A DNA stretch of 64,000 nucleotides from Phialocephala subalpina. Taxonomy: Eukaryota; Ascomycota; Leotiomycetes; Helotiales; Mollisiaceae. The notes below the pieces were generated by a model. The model had not been told where the DNA came from and searched no databases. It saw only the letters and a list, made by a program, of their open reading frames with translations. Location: NCBI GenBank assembly GCA_900073065.1, contig FJOG01000043.1, positions 1-64,000 on the forward strand. Direction: 5' to 3'. The position numbers were made by a program, and so were the translations under genes. This document shows positions 33,012-44,712 of this stretch, piece by piece (position 1 is the first letter of the stretch; each line of letters starts with the position of its first letter).

Positions 33012-36000
33012 TCAAAGATAGAACATGGTGTTATCCAAGTTTGGGTGCCACGGGTTATCTTGTGATAGGATTTGGTCTGTCTTAGTGTTCCGGTACTCAT
33101 TCGCCTTCCAAGTTGACCTGTCTCCTTTGTACTGGTCCAACGTCTTGCCAGGAAAGTCACGGATCCCCCTTCCATGACTGGACGCATGGAGTTGCGGAGA
33201 CGAGCGCAGAGGATATTGGTATAGCGAGCGGGAGTACAGACGGACAAACCGACGGTGGCTCGGGATCCGGAGAAGCAGAGCTTCATGGTCTATGTCAAGT
33301 TAGTAATGCCGATTTTTCAAGATTGTGGAGGATGTGGATGTGTTCTTACAATCTGCTGGGGTTGATCGAGCGTGTAGGAACTCCCGTTGTGAATCACGAC
33401 ATAGTGCCCTGGGCGAGCGGTGCCGATCGGAGAGTCATGGCTTTGCAGGTAGAAGCTGAAGTGGTGAAGTGTGACGACTGTATATGATCGATAACGAGTC
33501 CAGCCTTTGTGCTGAGATCAGTAAACTTATCTCCGTGTTTGGGCTCTCTTCCAGGTGCATAGGTAGGAAAGAAGCGAGTATGATGTCGTTTCCCAACCAC
33601 GACGAGGGTGATTTTGGGATCAACGACAATTCCCCTTTTCACACAGCAGCTTTGCAACACGAATGATCTGAGGAAGCTCTTCTTCATAGACCATCGCGTA
33701 CTGGCTTTCCGAAACGCCATCTTGGTAGAAGAGGATATGGACTGGTCTTTGGGGTTGCCCCTTTGGAAATTTCTTTCGGTCAGGTGTCCAACGATCAATG
33801 AATCGCAGAACTCGCTCCTCGATCATGTCATTAAGATTTTCAATAAACAAAATGAACGATGATCAGCGTCGTCGGCTAAGGTCATTTTTCAAGGCTTACC
33901 TCCGTGTTGTGGTTCTGAAGTCGCACACTTCCAAGATAGCAACCGGAGCGATCATCGAAGGTTGCTACAATAGCAGCTAGCGATGGGATGGCAGAATCCG
34001 CAGCCTTTCCAGAGTGGTGACATCGGCACCAACAATCATTGTTCCTTTGTGGACGCCATCCATCCAAGAATCATCCTCCTTCAGCACAATCTGGTTGATT
34101 CCTCCAAGCTTGAAGTTTACCTTCATGCTATTTAAGACGTCAGATCTGCATGCTCCAAAGACAGGGGCATGATCTTACTACACATTGCCCAGAAGTCGGC
34201 GATCTCCCACATTTGAGCCCTTCTCCGCATTCTTTTCGATAGCCTTGGGCTTTATGCATACCGAGGGTATGCCCTTCACACACTCAGTCCAATACTTGAT
34301 GTCGGAAAAGATGGTCACATTCTCTGTCGCCAGCGAGATGAGGACGAATGTGGGCTTGCCGAGTTTTGTCCAAGCCTGCTCCAGGACAACAGCGAAATTA
34401 GTTCTTCTAACCCCAGGTGAGCCGGCGTGAGTGGCTTCAGCATCTTCAAGCACCGAGCCAGAGAATTGAACATTGTACTGTGGAAGTTGCTTGAGGAGTT
34501 GGAAGCCGAAGGTTCGGACTTGGTCTTTAGACGGTCCGAGATAGACACCATTCTTGTCTGTGAGTTCACCCTGGGTAATTCGGATGACTCTGAGTAAAGC
34601 TTAACGCTCGAAGTACTGAAGAACTTCTTCTTGTTGAGATCCTAGGATGCCAGCGCCAGTGTTTATGAGAGCCAGATTGCTCGAGTCTGTGCCGAACTGA
34701 ATAGTGGGTGGCAGCAAATACCGAGGAGACATCTGAATCAACTTCGTGTAAACTACACGTAATCCAAAATCTTGGATCTGTTAGTAACCTGACTAGGCTT
34801 AGCATAGTGGAGACTTACATTCCAAAATTGCTTCGGTGGACTAATGCCCAAAGGTTTTAGTGCAAAATCAAGAATCGCGTCCTCATTGACAAGGGGTCTT
34901 CTCTCAGCAGCCTTCACCATTTGATCGGCAAAATGCTGTTCAAGGGTCTTGACAATGTACTGGCTGGGGACGATACGTAGTTTGTCCGCTGGGTGCCAGA
35001 CGTCACGATTAGAACTGCTTAGATTGACGCACATCGCGTTCGGGTTGAAAGTAGCGCCGGTGTACTCTAAATTGCATTTAGTGGGTGCATCAGGAGAAAC
35101 TGAAATCAACGACTTACTCTGCCTCATGTAGTTATAGACGCTTATTGATGGACCGCCAACAAGTTGCTCAAATCCCTCTTCTAAGACTGATCGGTCACTT
35201 ACGGCGTGGACCGACCACTGCTTCTGCGGATTCAATAAGTCAAAGGTGACCTTGAGTCCTTTGATGCCCTTGCAAGTTCCTGCCGTTGGGATTTGATCAT
35301 ATCTGAAATTAAAACGTGCCGGGATCCAATCTTGGAGAACTGCACCTGCGGGTAAGAAGGCCCCAGTTGTGGCATTGACACTGAGAAGTAGCTTGCTTTC
35401 ACCTGGTCGAATAGAGGTGAAGAATCCCGTTTTGGCCGGTACCGTGAAGGAGCCTGTATTGAGATTCCATTGTCGAGCACCCGCATGAAAGAATTTGCTC
35501 TTGACCCTAGTCCCTTGCCATGGAGGATGACTGATATCATGCCAGGCAATGATGTTCAGAGTATTGATATCCTGGTTAGGATGATAGAGTGGAGGCGTGT
35601 TATGGCTTGGAATGAGTTGATCCAGATTTGTCAAATCAAACTGCCCCTCAAAAATGATGCTCGACAAGATCATCGGATCAGTTGGGCCAGCAGGGCTCGT
35701 AGTAGGATGCGAGCGAGAGAATGGCCTGCTTTCATCACCCCATGTACAATCGGGTTCGATTAAAACTCGTCACGTGAAAAAAGCATACTCTATTATTACT
35801 CGCAAATATCTCTTTTATTCTCTTATGAAATTTAGCCTATATAGGCTCAAAATAAAGGCATTTAGTATTTCATTACTTCTTTTTTATTCTTAAGATATAC
35901 CTTATATCTCTCGAGTATAAAATTATATAGTTTTAAAAAAAATTTATTTAATATTATTCCTCTAATAAAGCTGTTATAAAAACTACCTTATTTCGAAGCC

Positions 36001-37573
36001 TATATTTGCGTCCCCTAAGCTTATCTTTTAATACATTTTATACATTTTTAATGGAATTAAAATCTAAAGACTATAAAGGATATAATATCCTATTAATTAA
36101 TTTATTTTTTAAATATTAAGTAATAAGTTTAATAGTATATTAAAAAGCCTTATTTTATTATAAAATAACTTTATTTTTATACTTTTCTCTTATTTTATCA
36201 TAAAATGAAATAAAATAATTTTAAAGTATTTAATAATAATATTTAGAGTTTATATTATATCCTTTCGAAAAAATATAAATAAATTTTATTTTATTTTCAC
36301 AAAAATAAGTTTATACTCCTATAATTACTTTTTTACTTTTAAAAGAAAGTTTTAAATTTTTATTAGTATACTTTTAATTCCTTTTTAGTTTTTTTAATTA
36401 TATAAAATATAATTCCGTTTGCTTTTATTTCGAATGTAACTTTATTACTCTAATATACTTTTCTCGGATTCCTTTTGAATTTAAATTTACTCTGGCAATA
36501 AGCCTTTCTTTTTTTTTTATATAAAGAACTCAAATATAATTTCTTGCGAGGTTAATATTTTACTTTGTTAAACTATTTGAGGATTTTGGAGACTATATAG
36601 TAATTAAATCGCTTTTTAAATTTAAATAATATTCTAAATACTTTTAAAACTATTTTTAGTTTTATTATAATAATACGTATTAAAATCTTTATTACTTTAA
36701 TCAAGAGTTTTTTCTTTGGTCTACTTCTGGTTTTTCTTGTAAATATAAAGCTATTAGTTTTGAAATAGCGATTAATAAAAGAGAAAATAATAAAGCAAAA
36801 TATTTTTATTTTGAATTAAATCGTAATAAATTTATATTTTTATTTTTTAACGTTAAAATATATTCTTTTTCACGCTTTATAAAGTGAACATTTTTCACTT
36901 TTAGTGCGACTTTTATGATTTAAAGTTTAAAAGGATTCTATAAAAGAATAGAGAAGATATTGTGTGTGCGGTGGGGTAGGTAGCATTCGGCTATGTAGCC
37001 GAATGTCACCTCACGTGACGAGTTTCAATGTGACCCGATTGTACTATACAACTTGCCCATGGAGATGATTGTCGAACAATAGTCCGAAGCCCAGATAGCG
37101 GAAGTACTCAGAGGATTCCTGGCCAGGAAGATAGTGATGAACCTTCGTCTGAACTCTTTGTTGGAAGGCTCTTCATTGTCGATATGACCGAGCTCAATCC
37201 TGTATTCCCGATACTCCCTGCCGGGCTGGAACGAGATCTCAAAGAAGTTGGCTTTGACCCTATTTGGATCATTGACAACAGGACGGTCCGAATAGTAGGC
37301 AGCGAGGTTCAAGCTAGCCTTGTCCCATTTGTCATAGTTCTGCTGCCGCTCTGCTCGTTTCTTGTCAGCCATCTCCTTAGCTTTTCTTGCGGCCGTTCGC
37401 TTCTCCTTGTCTTGCTTCTTGGTTGCTTCATCCTTGGCCTGAGAACCTGTTAAGACTCTGACCTGGAGATTTTGCATCGACTGAGTGACGCTCGCCACGG
37501 AAGGCTGCATATGTTAGTTAGGCTTCACAAACACCATTTGGGAACATACTTGGCCTCCGCCACGTTCACTCAT
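33012..37573 (-). pseudogene. QDE-2-like Argonaute interrupted by a transposon
   Basis: The start ATG at 37573 opens a tiny exon (MSERGGGQ), then a GTATGT...GCAG intron, and the frame from 37504 (Lys/Arg-rich N-tail, N domain WASDYCSTIISMGKLYST). It is cut by the TIR element at 35747-37041. Removing the element and one TA puts GKLYST in frame with WGDESRP on the other side. Linker, PAZ, MID and PIWI follow: SSNRDVWHPADKLRIVPSQ, FSDIKYWTECVKGI, VGADVTT (first catalytic Asp), FYQDGVSESQY (second Asp), SHDSPIGTARPGHY (His), and the terminal NLDNTMFYL. Besides the insertion, an in-frame TAA lies at 34603-34601 and a frame change near 33150-33190. The catalytic residues are still present, so decay is probably recent. 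Confidence 0.8.
35747..37041. mobile_element. Tc1/mariner-type (Fot1/pogo-like) TIR element, A+T-decayed
   Basis: The 1295-bp element has imperfect terminal inverted repeats beginning CAATCGGGT and sharing AAACTCGTCACGTGA about 15 bp further in. It is flanked on both sides by TA (35745-35746 and 37042-37043), the target duplication of this superfamily. The interior is nearly all A+T with no transposase frame, consistent with RIP. Its insertion splits the N domain of the Argonaute gene. Family placement beyond TA-targeting TIR elements is inference. Confidence 0.8.
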
Positions 37574-38013
37574 AACTGCCAACGTTGCCGCTTCTCAACG
37601 GGTAAGATGCCAAAGCCTGACAGAGATGGGAACAAACAGCTCTACTCTTGCCAGACTTGAGAGCTTATATAGCACAGGCTCGTCACGATGTTTGATTGTG
37701 AATATATTCACTTGAGCTCACATGAGTAGAACTTCAAACCACAGCAACACTGTACCAAATCTCCCTCAGTCACGCGTGATCATGGCCCTGAACAAATATT
37801 TATACTCTGCTTAAGCCATACAGTACCTCATTCTGCCGTTGCGCTACACGGAGATGTGCGAAAAAATCGAATTTGAAAGCACAGGTGAGCTAAGTCAATC
37901 ACCAAGAATAACTGAAAGGATTGGACGACCCGAGCTCGGGGCATTAGCAAACAGCGTTCGCAAAGGACACGGGATCCCTGTGACTGACTTCTGAAAGAAC
38001 AATCAAGGTAATA
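37574..38013. other. Intergenic
   Basis: 5' flank of the Argonaute gene and 3' flank of the YWTD gene. No supported gene. Confidence 0.5.
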
Positions 38014-38986
38014 TTAATCAAAATGAGCAAGCGTGATACCTGTCAGAGTACCCAAGTCAGGAAAGAGCACTTGCTCGTGACTTCCATCCAAGTTTGCCTT
38101 GTATACTCCCCCAAGCAAATCCGTGATGAACATGGCTCGGTTCTTGACATCGAGCTCAAGGCCAATGCCTTCGTGTAGCTTCCTTATCAAAATCTCGCGT
38201 GTTACCTTCTCTCTCTTCTTTGGTATCCTCGCGCGATTGACCGTGTTCCCAAGAGGTATACTAGATGCCATTAGCAAGGTCAACGTCAAGGACGAGGTGC
38301 CCAGCATACTCCCCACGATCCGTCCAATACATCATACCAGCCGGCAGATCCAGACAAAGATCAATCGGTTCCGGGAGACCCTCAAACAGCGTCTCAACAC
38401 CCTCCCCATTCTCCCCAACCCCATCAATCGGACACCTCAAAATCTTCCCCTTCCCGCCCTTCGGCGGTCCCTTCTGCGTCCAATAAATATACCCCTCCCC
38501 CTCATCAACAGCAATCCCCACACACCACCTCAAATAATCACCTCTATGTTCCGCCATATTGACATCCCCATTCCTAATCAACGTGTCGACATTATTCCCA
38601 TCCAAATCGCATCTCATAACCCGCATTCCCTCTCTATCACACCAGTATAACTTCTTGCTCTTCTCTGCAATCACCAATTGTTTCGGTGTGTGTGTTGCTG
38701 TTCCAGGTTCGATTATCGTGACAACGTTCTTGCCGTCTAGATTACATCTTTGTATACTGCCCGAGTCCGTCCACCCATCGGGACCTGGATGCCCCATATT
38801 CGTCCAGAATATATATTTGTGGTTCGAGCATACTGCTATACCGTCTGGGTGGGACTTTAGGCCTTTGACGAGGTCGTAGCCTTCTGTGCCATCTGCGAGG
38901 CAGGTGAAGATTCGGCCGATTTGTGTGTTGCGATCGCCATCGGTAGAGTCGCCTTGGTCGAGGATGTAGAGGCGTGTTTGTGGCAT
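38014..38986 (-). CDS. Six-bladed beta-propeller (LDL-receptor YWTD-like) protein
   Basis: Exons 38986-38310 and 38260-38014 (49-nt intron, GTATGC donor, TTGCTAATG branch, CTAG acceptor) give 307 residues. Propeller-blade repeats are visible: YIFWTNMG, KLYWCDREGMRVMRCDLDG, YIYWTQKGP, MYWTDRG, and the last FITDLLGGVYKANLDG. No signal peptide is seen, so the protein is probably intracellular. These fungal proteins are uncharacterised and some are annotated as SMP-30-like; enzymatic role unknown. Confidence 0.8.
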
Positions 38987-39887
38987 CGTTCTTGGGTTGA
39001 AATTGTGCTCCTGCTGTTAGTGATAGAGAGAGTAGAAGGTAGAGCAATCGAAAAAGAAGCTTTTCTTTATACTTGCAAGATTCTGCAGAGCCATGACATG
39101 ATGTGAAAATGCGAAGTGCGAGATCCGGCCGATGGCTTCCAAATAGCCTCAACGTCACTGAATAAGCCTCCAAGAGGTATGGTGACAGCGGACTTACATT
39201 TCCGTTGGCATTCTCAATGCCTCGAAATAGACAAGTTCGAAAGTCTAGACTCTGTTGGAGGATTGTTGGAAGGAGAGAGTTCATGAATCAGCGAATTGCA
39301 GGGAACCGGATCAAAGTTGCGCCAGAAGCGCGCACTTTGTTTTTCCGACGCGTTGAATTTCGAAGCTCTCGACAACATCTCCACCGCATCACCATATCCT
39401 CGAAATGTTTACGCTCAGGAGGTCTTCTCATTCTCAACGTTTTCAAGTCTTTCTGTTGTATTGTCAAGCACAAATTGTGAGGCTAATGCTGCTAATTGAC
39501 TCTTCCTGCGCTGCGCCGAACTCAGGTGAAGAAGTACTGCAGTCGTGGTGACAATTGACTTGCCTGCTTGAAGTTCTTACAACTTGCTAGCAGCATGCTA
39601 TTCGTTATTAGCTTCTTTCAATCATGCCAGAGTCTATCTATCGATCTCTTCTCATCTGTCAGAAGACTTGCGTCGGCAAAGACGTGCACGTCAAGCAATA
39701 GTGTGCTTCAGGCTGTGGTCACTGTATTTCAGGAGCTTGTGCCCGACTCTCGGGGTATAGCCCATTAGGTTCTCGATACCTAAGCTATCGCTCCCAGAGA
39801 TACAGCACCTCGTGACCCCGCGTTATCATTCAGCATTGCACGCTCTTTGACTGCTTCTTGAGATGCAGACTTCTCTCTCGCGCTTAC
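38987..39887. other. Intergenic
   Basis: Upstream of the propeller gene and downstream of the permease gene. No supported gene. Confidence 0.5.
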
Positions 39888-41553
39888 CTATCGCCCGATG
39901 TACTTTAGCTCTAATGTTCTCAATATCGGGTACGACACAACCGTAAAGACAAGCGCCAGCTCATTCCCAATATCGCCCCCATCATCACCAATCATCTTAG
40001 CAATAACTCCAACATAGTACGTCTCAACCATACCAAGAATCGCCCCAACGATCCCCAAAAGAAAAGAGGTCAAACCAGCGACCCCAATGGGTAGTTTCGA
40101 AGGTGTATTCCAGCCATCAAGATCGTAATTGGCCAGATTTCCTTTGCGGAAGTAGTAGTGTTCCATAGCCAAGATGGCTACGAATGCGGTATTGTAGTAT
40201 CCGAGAAGGGAGAGGAAGTTCTCGAGGAAGTCGAAGATCTTGTCTCGTCCGCCGATGGAGAGCACGAGGATGCAGGCGAAGGTGACCAGACTCCAGATGA
40301 AACGCGGGACTCTCTGCAATGGCTTTGCAGCTTGTTGGACTGCCAGTGCAGTGCTGTAGATGGCGATAACGTTCAACCCAACTGCAGAAGTACTTGTTAG
40401 ATTCAGTTCCTCGGATATGGTTGGAGTAACGTACCTCCACCAAGCGACAACAGCACCAAAAGAAACTTAGCAAACCCCTTCGGGTACAGCATCGCCAATA
40501 TCAGCCCTCCAACACCATGGTTATCATACGCATCCGCCCAGTCCACATCCACTCCCGTCGTCGACCCAACCAAGCAACCCAGAAGAATCCCAAAAGTAAC
40601 AGGAATGAAAATCCCAAATGTAGTAAGTAACCACACCTTCACCTTCGAAATGTCCGCAGGATAATTAACGTAATAGTCACTAATAATACTCGCATAACTC
40701 GCCCCATCCCCATAGAAAATCGCAATACAACTCAACACATTCCCCGAGAACGTCATCCCACTCACTTCCGCAGGAGTCTTCAAATCCGCTTTCCCACCTA
40801 CCTCTCCATACATAACCAAGAAAATAACAAAGAAAACAATCCAGAAATAATTCTCAATCTTGACGATAGCAGTATATCCTCCAAAGCTCAAAACGATACT
40901 GACGATGTTTATAATAACAATTCCGAGGACGACAGAGACGGAGTAGTTGGAGACAGCGGAGAGGGCTTGTCCGCCTGTTATGCAGCTAACGGATGCCCAG
41001 CCGATTTGCTCGATGATGTTGAGGATTGCGATTATCTTGGAGGGCCACCAGCCGAAGCTGTAGCGGGAGATGGCGACTTGACGAAGGCCAGTTGCTGGGC
41101 CGAGGGTTGCGCACCATCCCTTGACGAAGCCGTGAGTTACGTTGGGTTCGGAGAGCAGGGAACGAGGAGACTTACAGCGACACCAGCTCCAACGAGTGTC
41201 CCAAATACCACGATCAGGATTGCCTGTGTTAGAGAAAGCCCGTATTCCCATGGTATCATGCCAGTGGTGATTGAAGAGAGAGTGTATACGCCAGAGGAGG
41301 ACCACATGAAGAACATCATCCATGTTTTGGGAGGTTTCTTCTTATCTGGTGTAATGCGTTGAGCCCCATGAGGTTCAACTCCCATCTTCTGATCAAGCCA
41401 TTCCTCCCAGTGTATCAAGCGTCCCAGGATTCCCGTTGACGGTTTGGTGTCTTCCTCACTCGAAGTCTCTCCATGGAGGATGTCGAGATCAGATCCAAGT
41501 TCTGGGGACGAGAGTCCTTGTTCTTTGACTTCAGGGGCTTTGGTTGATGCCAT
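39888..41553 (-). CDS. NCS1 purine-cytosine permease (FcyB/Fcy2-like)
   Basis: Three exons, 41553-41176, 41119-40435 and 40381-39888, with GTAAGT/GTACGT donors, give 518 residues. The product has about 12 hydrophobic segments and NCS1 signatures: GVEPHGAQRITPD before the first helix, GPATGLRQVAISRYSFGWW, a WASVSC..GGQAL helix, YGDGASYASIISDYYVNYP, and a late ALAVQQ..RVPRFIWSL block. It moves cytosine/purines with protons across the plasma membrane. ATG 41553 (MASTKAPEV) was chosen; an in-frame ATG at 41658 would add 35 residues. It is divergent from the oxygenase gene at 42075. Confidence 0.9.
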
Positions 41554-42074
41554 CTTCGATTCTCCGAGATCCTTGATTGAAGATTTAAAAGAGGGTTTAA
41601 GTTCAACTACAAAAGGAAACAACTCAGAGTTCAATTCAATTAAGGGATAGGTGGACATACCCTCTGCCTAAGTGCACCAAGCTTTCACTCAAGCTTTCGC
41701 CAACCGTTCGCCAACGCTTATTCCCGACATGATAACTTCAATTGAATCCCACTTATGGAGTACCCCTTGATTCGCCAAAGCAGGCTACCCAATCGACAAG
41801 ACCGCTCGCCTATCGGGTAATATTTGCCGATATCTCGAAAAGGGGATGTCCGACTTACTCGGCGCCAGATGGAAGATAAGAAGGACAACACCGTCATCTC
41901 CCTCCTTCAAATATCGAAACCTCTTCAGAGGTCCACCACTTTCGGATCATCGGCTCGCATTGGAATTTTATGTCCACTTTTTATCATTGTACCGTACGTT
42001 CATAAATGAGGGGTAATTTATACTTGTGAAGACAACAGTCAGAACTCTCATCCCACTTCAACAAAACAGCAACA
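41554..42074. promoter_or_regulatory. Divergent promoter region, permease and oxygenase
   Basis: 521 bp between the ATG of the NCS1 permease (minus) and the ATG of a 2OG-Fe(II) oxygenase (plus). Two CTTATGGAG/CTATCGG-type A+T-poor stretches are present but no known operator was recognised. Co-regulation of uptake and oxidation is possible but unproven. Confidence 0.35.
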
Positions 42075-43392
42075 ATGTCGACAACCATGACGGAAACCGC
42101 TCAGGAGGAGCCTCAATATGAATACTACTACCGCGACCACACCTGGGAAAACAAGCGAGAAATCCTGCGAGGCTCCAAAGCCGTCGAAACATTCGACGAA
42201 ATGCCCCTCATTGACATTGGGGATATCTTCAGCGAAAGCTATTCAGAACGACTTCGTAAAGCAAAAGAAGTCGCAGAAGTTTGCAAAACAGTTGGGTTTA
42301 TGTACATCAAAAACCATGGCATCTCTCAAGAACTGATCGATGATGTTTTTGAGTTTTCGAAAACCTATCATGCTCAGGATCTTGAGAAGAAGAAAGAGGA
42401 GTATGTTTATAAGAGTGAGACGCTGCGGGGATATGATATCCATTACACCAAGACTCCAGAGGGTCTTGCAGGTAAGACTTCACCTTGACCATCTCCCTCA
42501 TCCCAACAGAGCAATGCATTAACATCTCAAACAGTAAAGAAAGAATCCTTCATGTACAGCTACAACCCAGACAACGATCCTCAGCCTCCAAATCTCACAC
42601 CGGAGCAGTACAAACAATGCATTGGACTACACAACATGTGGCCTATACAGATCCCAGGATTTCAGCCAAAGTGCCTGGAATACTTTTCCGAGCTTCTGAA
42701 ATTATCTCGTCGCTTGATGAGAACCTTTGCGCTAGGTCTAGGTGCGGAAGAAACATACTTCGACGACATCATCACTGCTCCATACGTATCTATCATCCTG
42801 CAGCACTACCCGCCACGCGCACCTGGTGCCGAGGATCTTGATGGACTTGGAGCACACAGTGACTTCGAAAGTATGCATTCGCCTTTCTTCAAGAAAGCAG
42901 TTCTGACATGCAACAGCGTTTACGATCCTAAACCAGGATATGGTAGGCGGCCTTGAGATCCTGAACAAGAATGGGATCTATGTGCCTGCGAAACCCATCC
43001 GTGGAACTTTCGTGGTCAATATCGGGGACTTTTTGCAACGAATCTCGAATGATACTTTTGTTTCGACTGTTCATCGGGCGCGGAATACGTCGGGATTGGA
43101 ACGATATTCGATTCCGTTCTTTTTGTCGTTCAATGTTGATGCTGAGGTCTCGGTATGTGAAGTGACCTTCGGAGGTGAGGGAGTTGTTTGCTGATGAGAT
43201 TGAAAGGTGATGCCAGCTTGTGTTTCGGAAACAAATCCTGCCAAGTATGGGCCTCGGAACTTGCATGAGGTATGGGTGCTTTCCAAATTCTGTACTATTT
43301 CAGTATGCTGACTTCACAAGTACACTGCTAGGAGACGTCAACTCCAGAAAGAGGCACATGAGAAAGGAACTTTGGAGGATGCTCTTGTGTAA
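42075..43392 (+). CDS. 2-oxoglutarate/Fe(II)-dependent oxygenase (isopenicillin-N-synthase-like)
   Basis: Five exons, 42075-42471, 42535-42870, 42917-43152, 43207-43269 and 43321-43392, all in frame, giving 367 residues. DIOX_N region: PLIDIGDIF and GFMYIKNHGISQELI. The catalytic domain has the iron ligands H-x-D (GAHSDFETFTIL) and a distal His (TVHRARN), and an R-x-S motif (ERYSIPFF) that binds 2-oxoglutarate. Soluble. Fungal members hydroxylate or oxidise small molecules; the substrate is not predictable. Divergent from a purine/cytosine permease, which hints at nucleobase or alkaloid-like substrates, an inference only. Confidence 0.9.
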
Positions 43393-44591
43393 GGGAGCGT
43401 GTGTTTTGAGAAGTTACATTTTTGAAGAGGACCATTACTAACTGGTCCGACATGATTTAGAAGCTTGAAAGACAAACAGTTCCTTTAGTACGGAACATTG
43501 ATCGACAGTACAGGTCACGATCACGTGTTGGAGTATTCCTCAAACATCCCCATTTGTTTTTAGTGGGAAGAGGCAGACAGACAGAAAGATAAAATCTCAA
43601 AGGACACGCTGTAGAATGAACAATAAAGAATACGCCAAATTGTAATAGCTATGATGAACTCTCTTTCCTCCACGTGATGTTCTTTTACGGCCGAAGAATT
43701 TTCATGGCTTAGAGTGTGGTGGGAGCTTGTTGGGGCAGACCCCGTATTGTATACTTGTAGCTGTTCCCACCGAGTCTCTCGATGCCAAGATAGGCTTAAT
43801 TGCGAGGGTAAAGCTTGTTCAGAGCGCGGAGCTGAGAAAACAGCAGGAAACCCGGATTAAAGTCGTGCCGAAAGTGACCCACTTAAACGCGTCTGAGCAG
43901 CTTCATCAACTAACGGCCGCTGTCTGAAAACTTGCCCATTGGTCAACCTACTTGCCGCCATCACTTATTTTCCCCAGCATCGATTCGAGGGATGGCTATT
44001 ATCAAGCGGTGTTCCATCTTGTGCATCGAATGTGCATGTTCGCGGTCGTTAACAGACGCGTTTGCTGCAGCCCAAAGTCTTGAACTGCATAATGTTAAGG
44101 CATCCTTCTTTTGAGTACCAGCGGTACAGTGCATGATAACTTGATATCTCCCACCAGTCATCAGCTTTGGCTAATGGACCCTTTTCCAGTCTCTTAGTGT
44201 CTGTCTGTGCAATACCGGTACCTCACGCCTCCGCACGATCCTCCTCGAGCAGTCGGCACCTGATACACCTCGTACTTTACAAGTGGGAATATCATAATCT
44301 GCGAGTGCTCTGTATGCGTCCCAATCATATGTCATACCTGCTGAACGCAGTACTCGGAGGTGGTAGTGCTAGGAGGGGTATTTGGTCGGCAGAGCCACTT
44401 GATTGGGTTGGACGTCGTACTCGCATCTGAATACGATATACGGTATGAACTACCCACACCTTCCTCCTCCTAGATCACACCTGTCATCTCGCGTATTGCG
44501 TTCCTGCACAATTCGAGGAGGGCCGAATGGTTGTCTTGGCTCCGATAGTTCGGTAGCAATTCAATCATTACCGGGATTGTCGTCTCTACAT
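43393..44591. other. Intergenic upstream of GH1 gene
   Basis: About 1.2 kb without a supported gene. Confidence 0.5.
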
Positions 44592-44627
44592 GCGGGGCAC
44601 AGCGGGGTTGTATTTGGAGTATAAAAG
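44592..44627 (+). promoter_or_regulatory. Two CreA-type sites and TATA box of the GH1 gene
   Basis: GCGGGG (SYGGRG consensus of the carbon-catabolite repressor CreA/CRE1) occurs at 44592-44597 and again at 44602-44607, followed by TATAAAAG at 44620-44627, about 85 bp before the ATG at 44713. Closely spaced tandem CreA sites are the functional arrangement known from other fungi. Confidence 0.45.
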
Positions 44628-44712
44628 CTTTGATGTGCAACGAGACCTGTGTCGAGAGGACAGGTCCAGCTGATAACAGGACGCAATTCCAGGAGATATC
44701 TTCAACACCATA

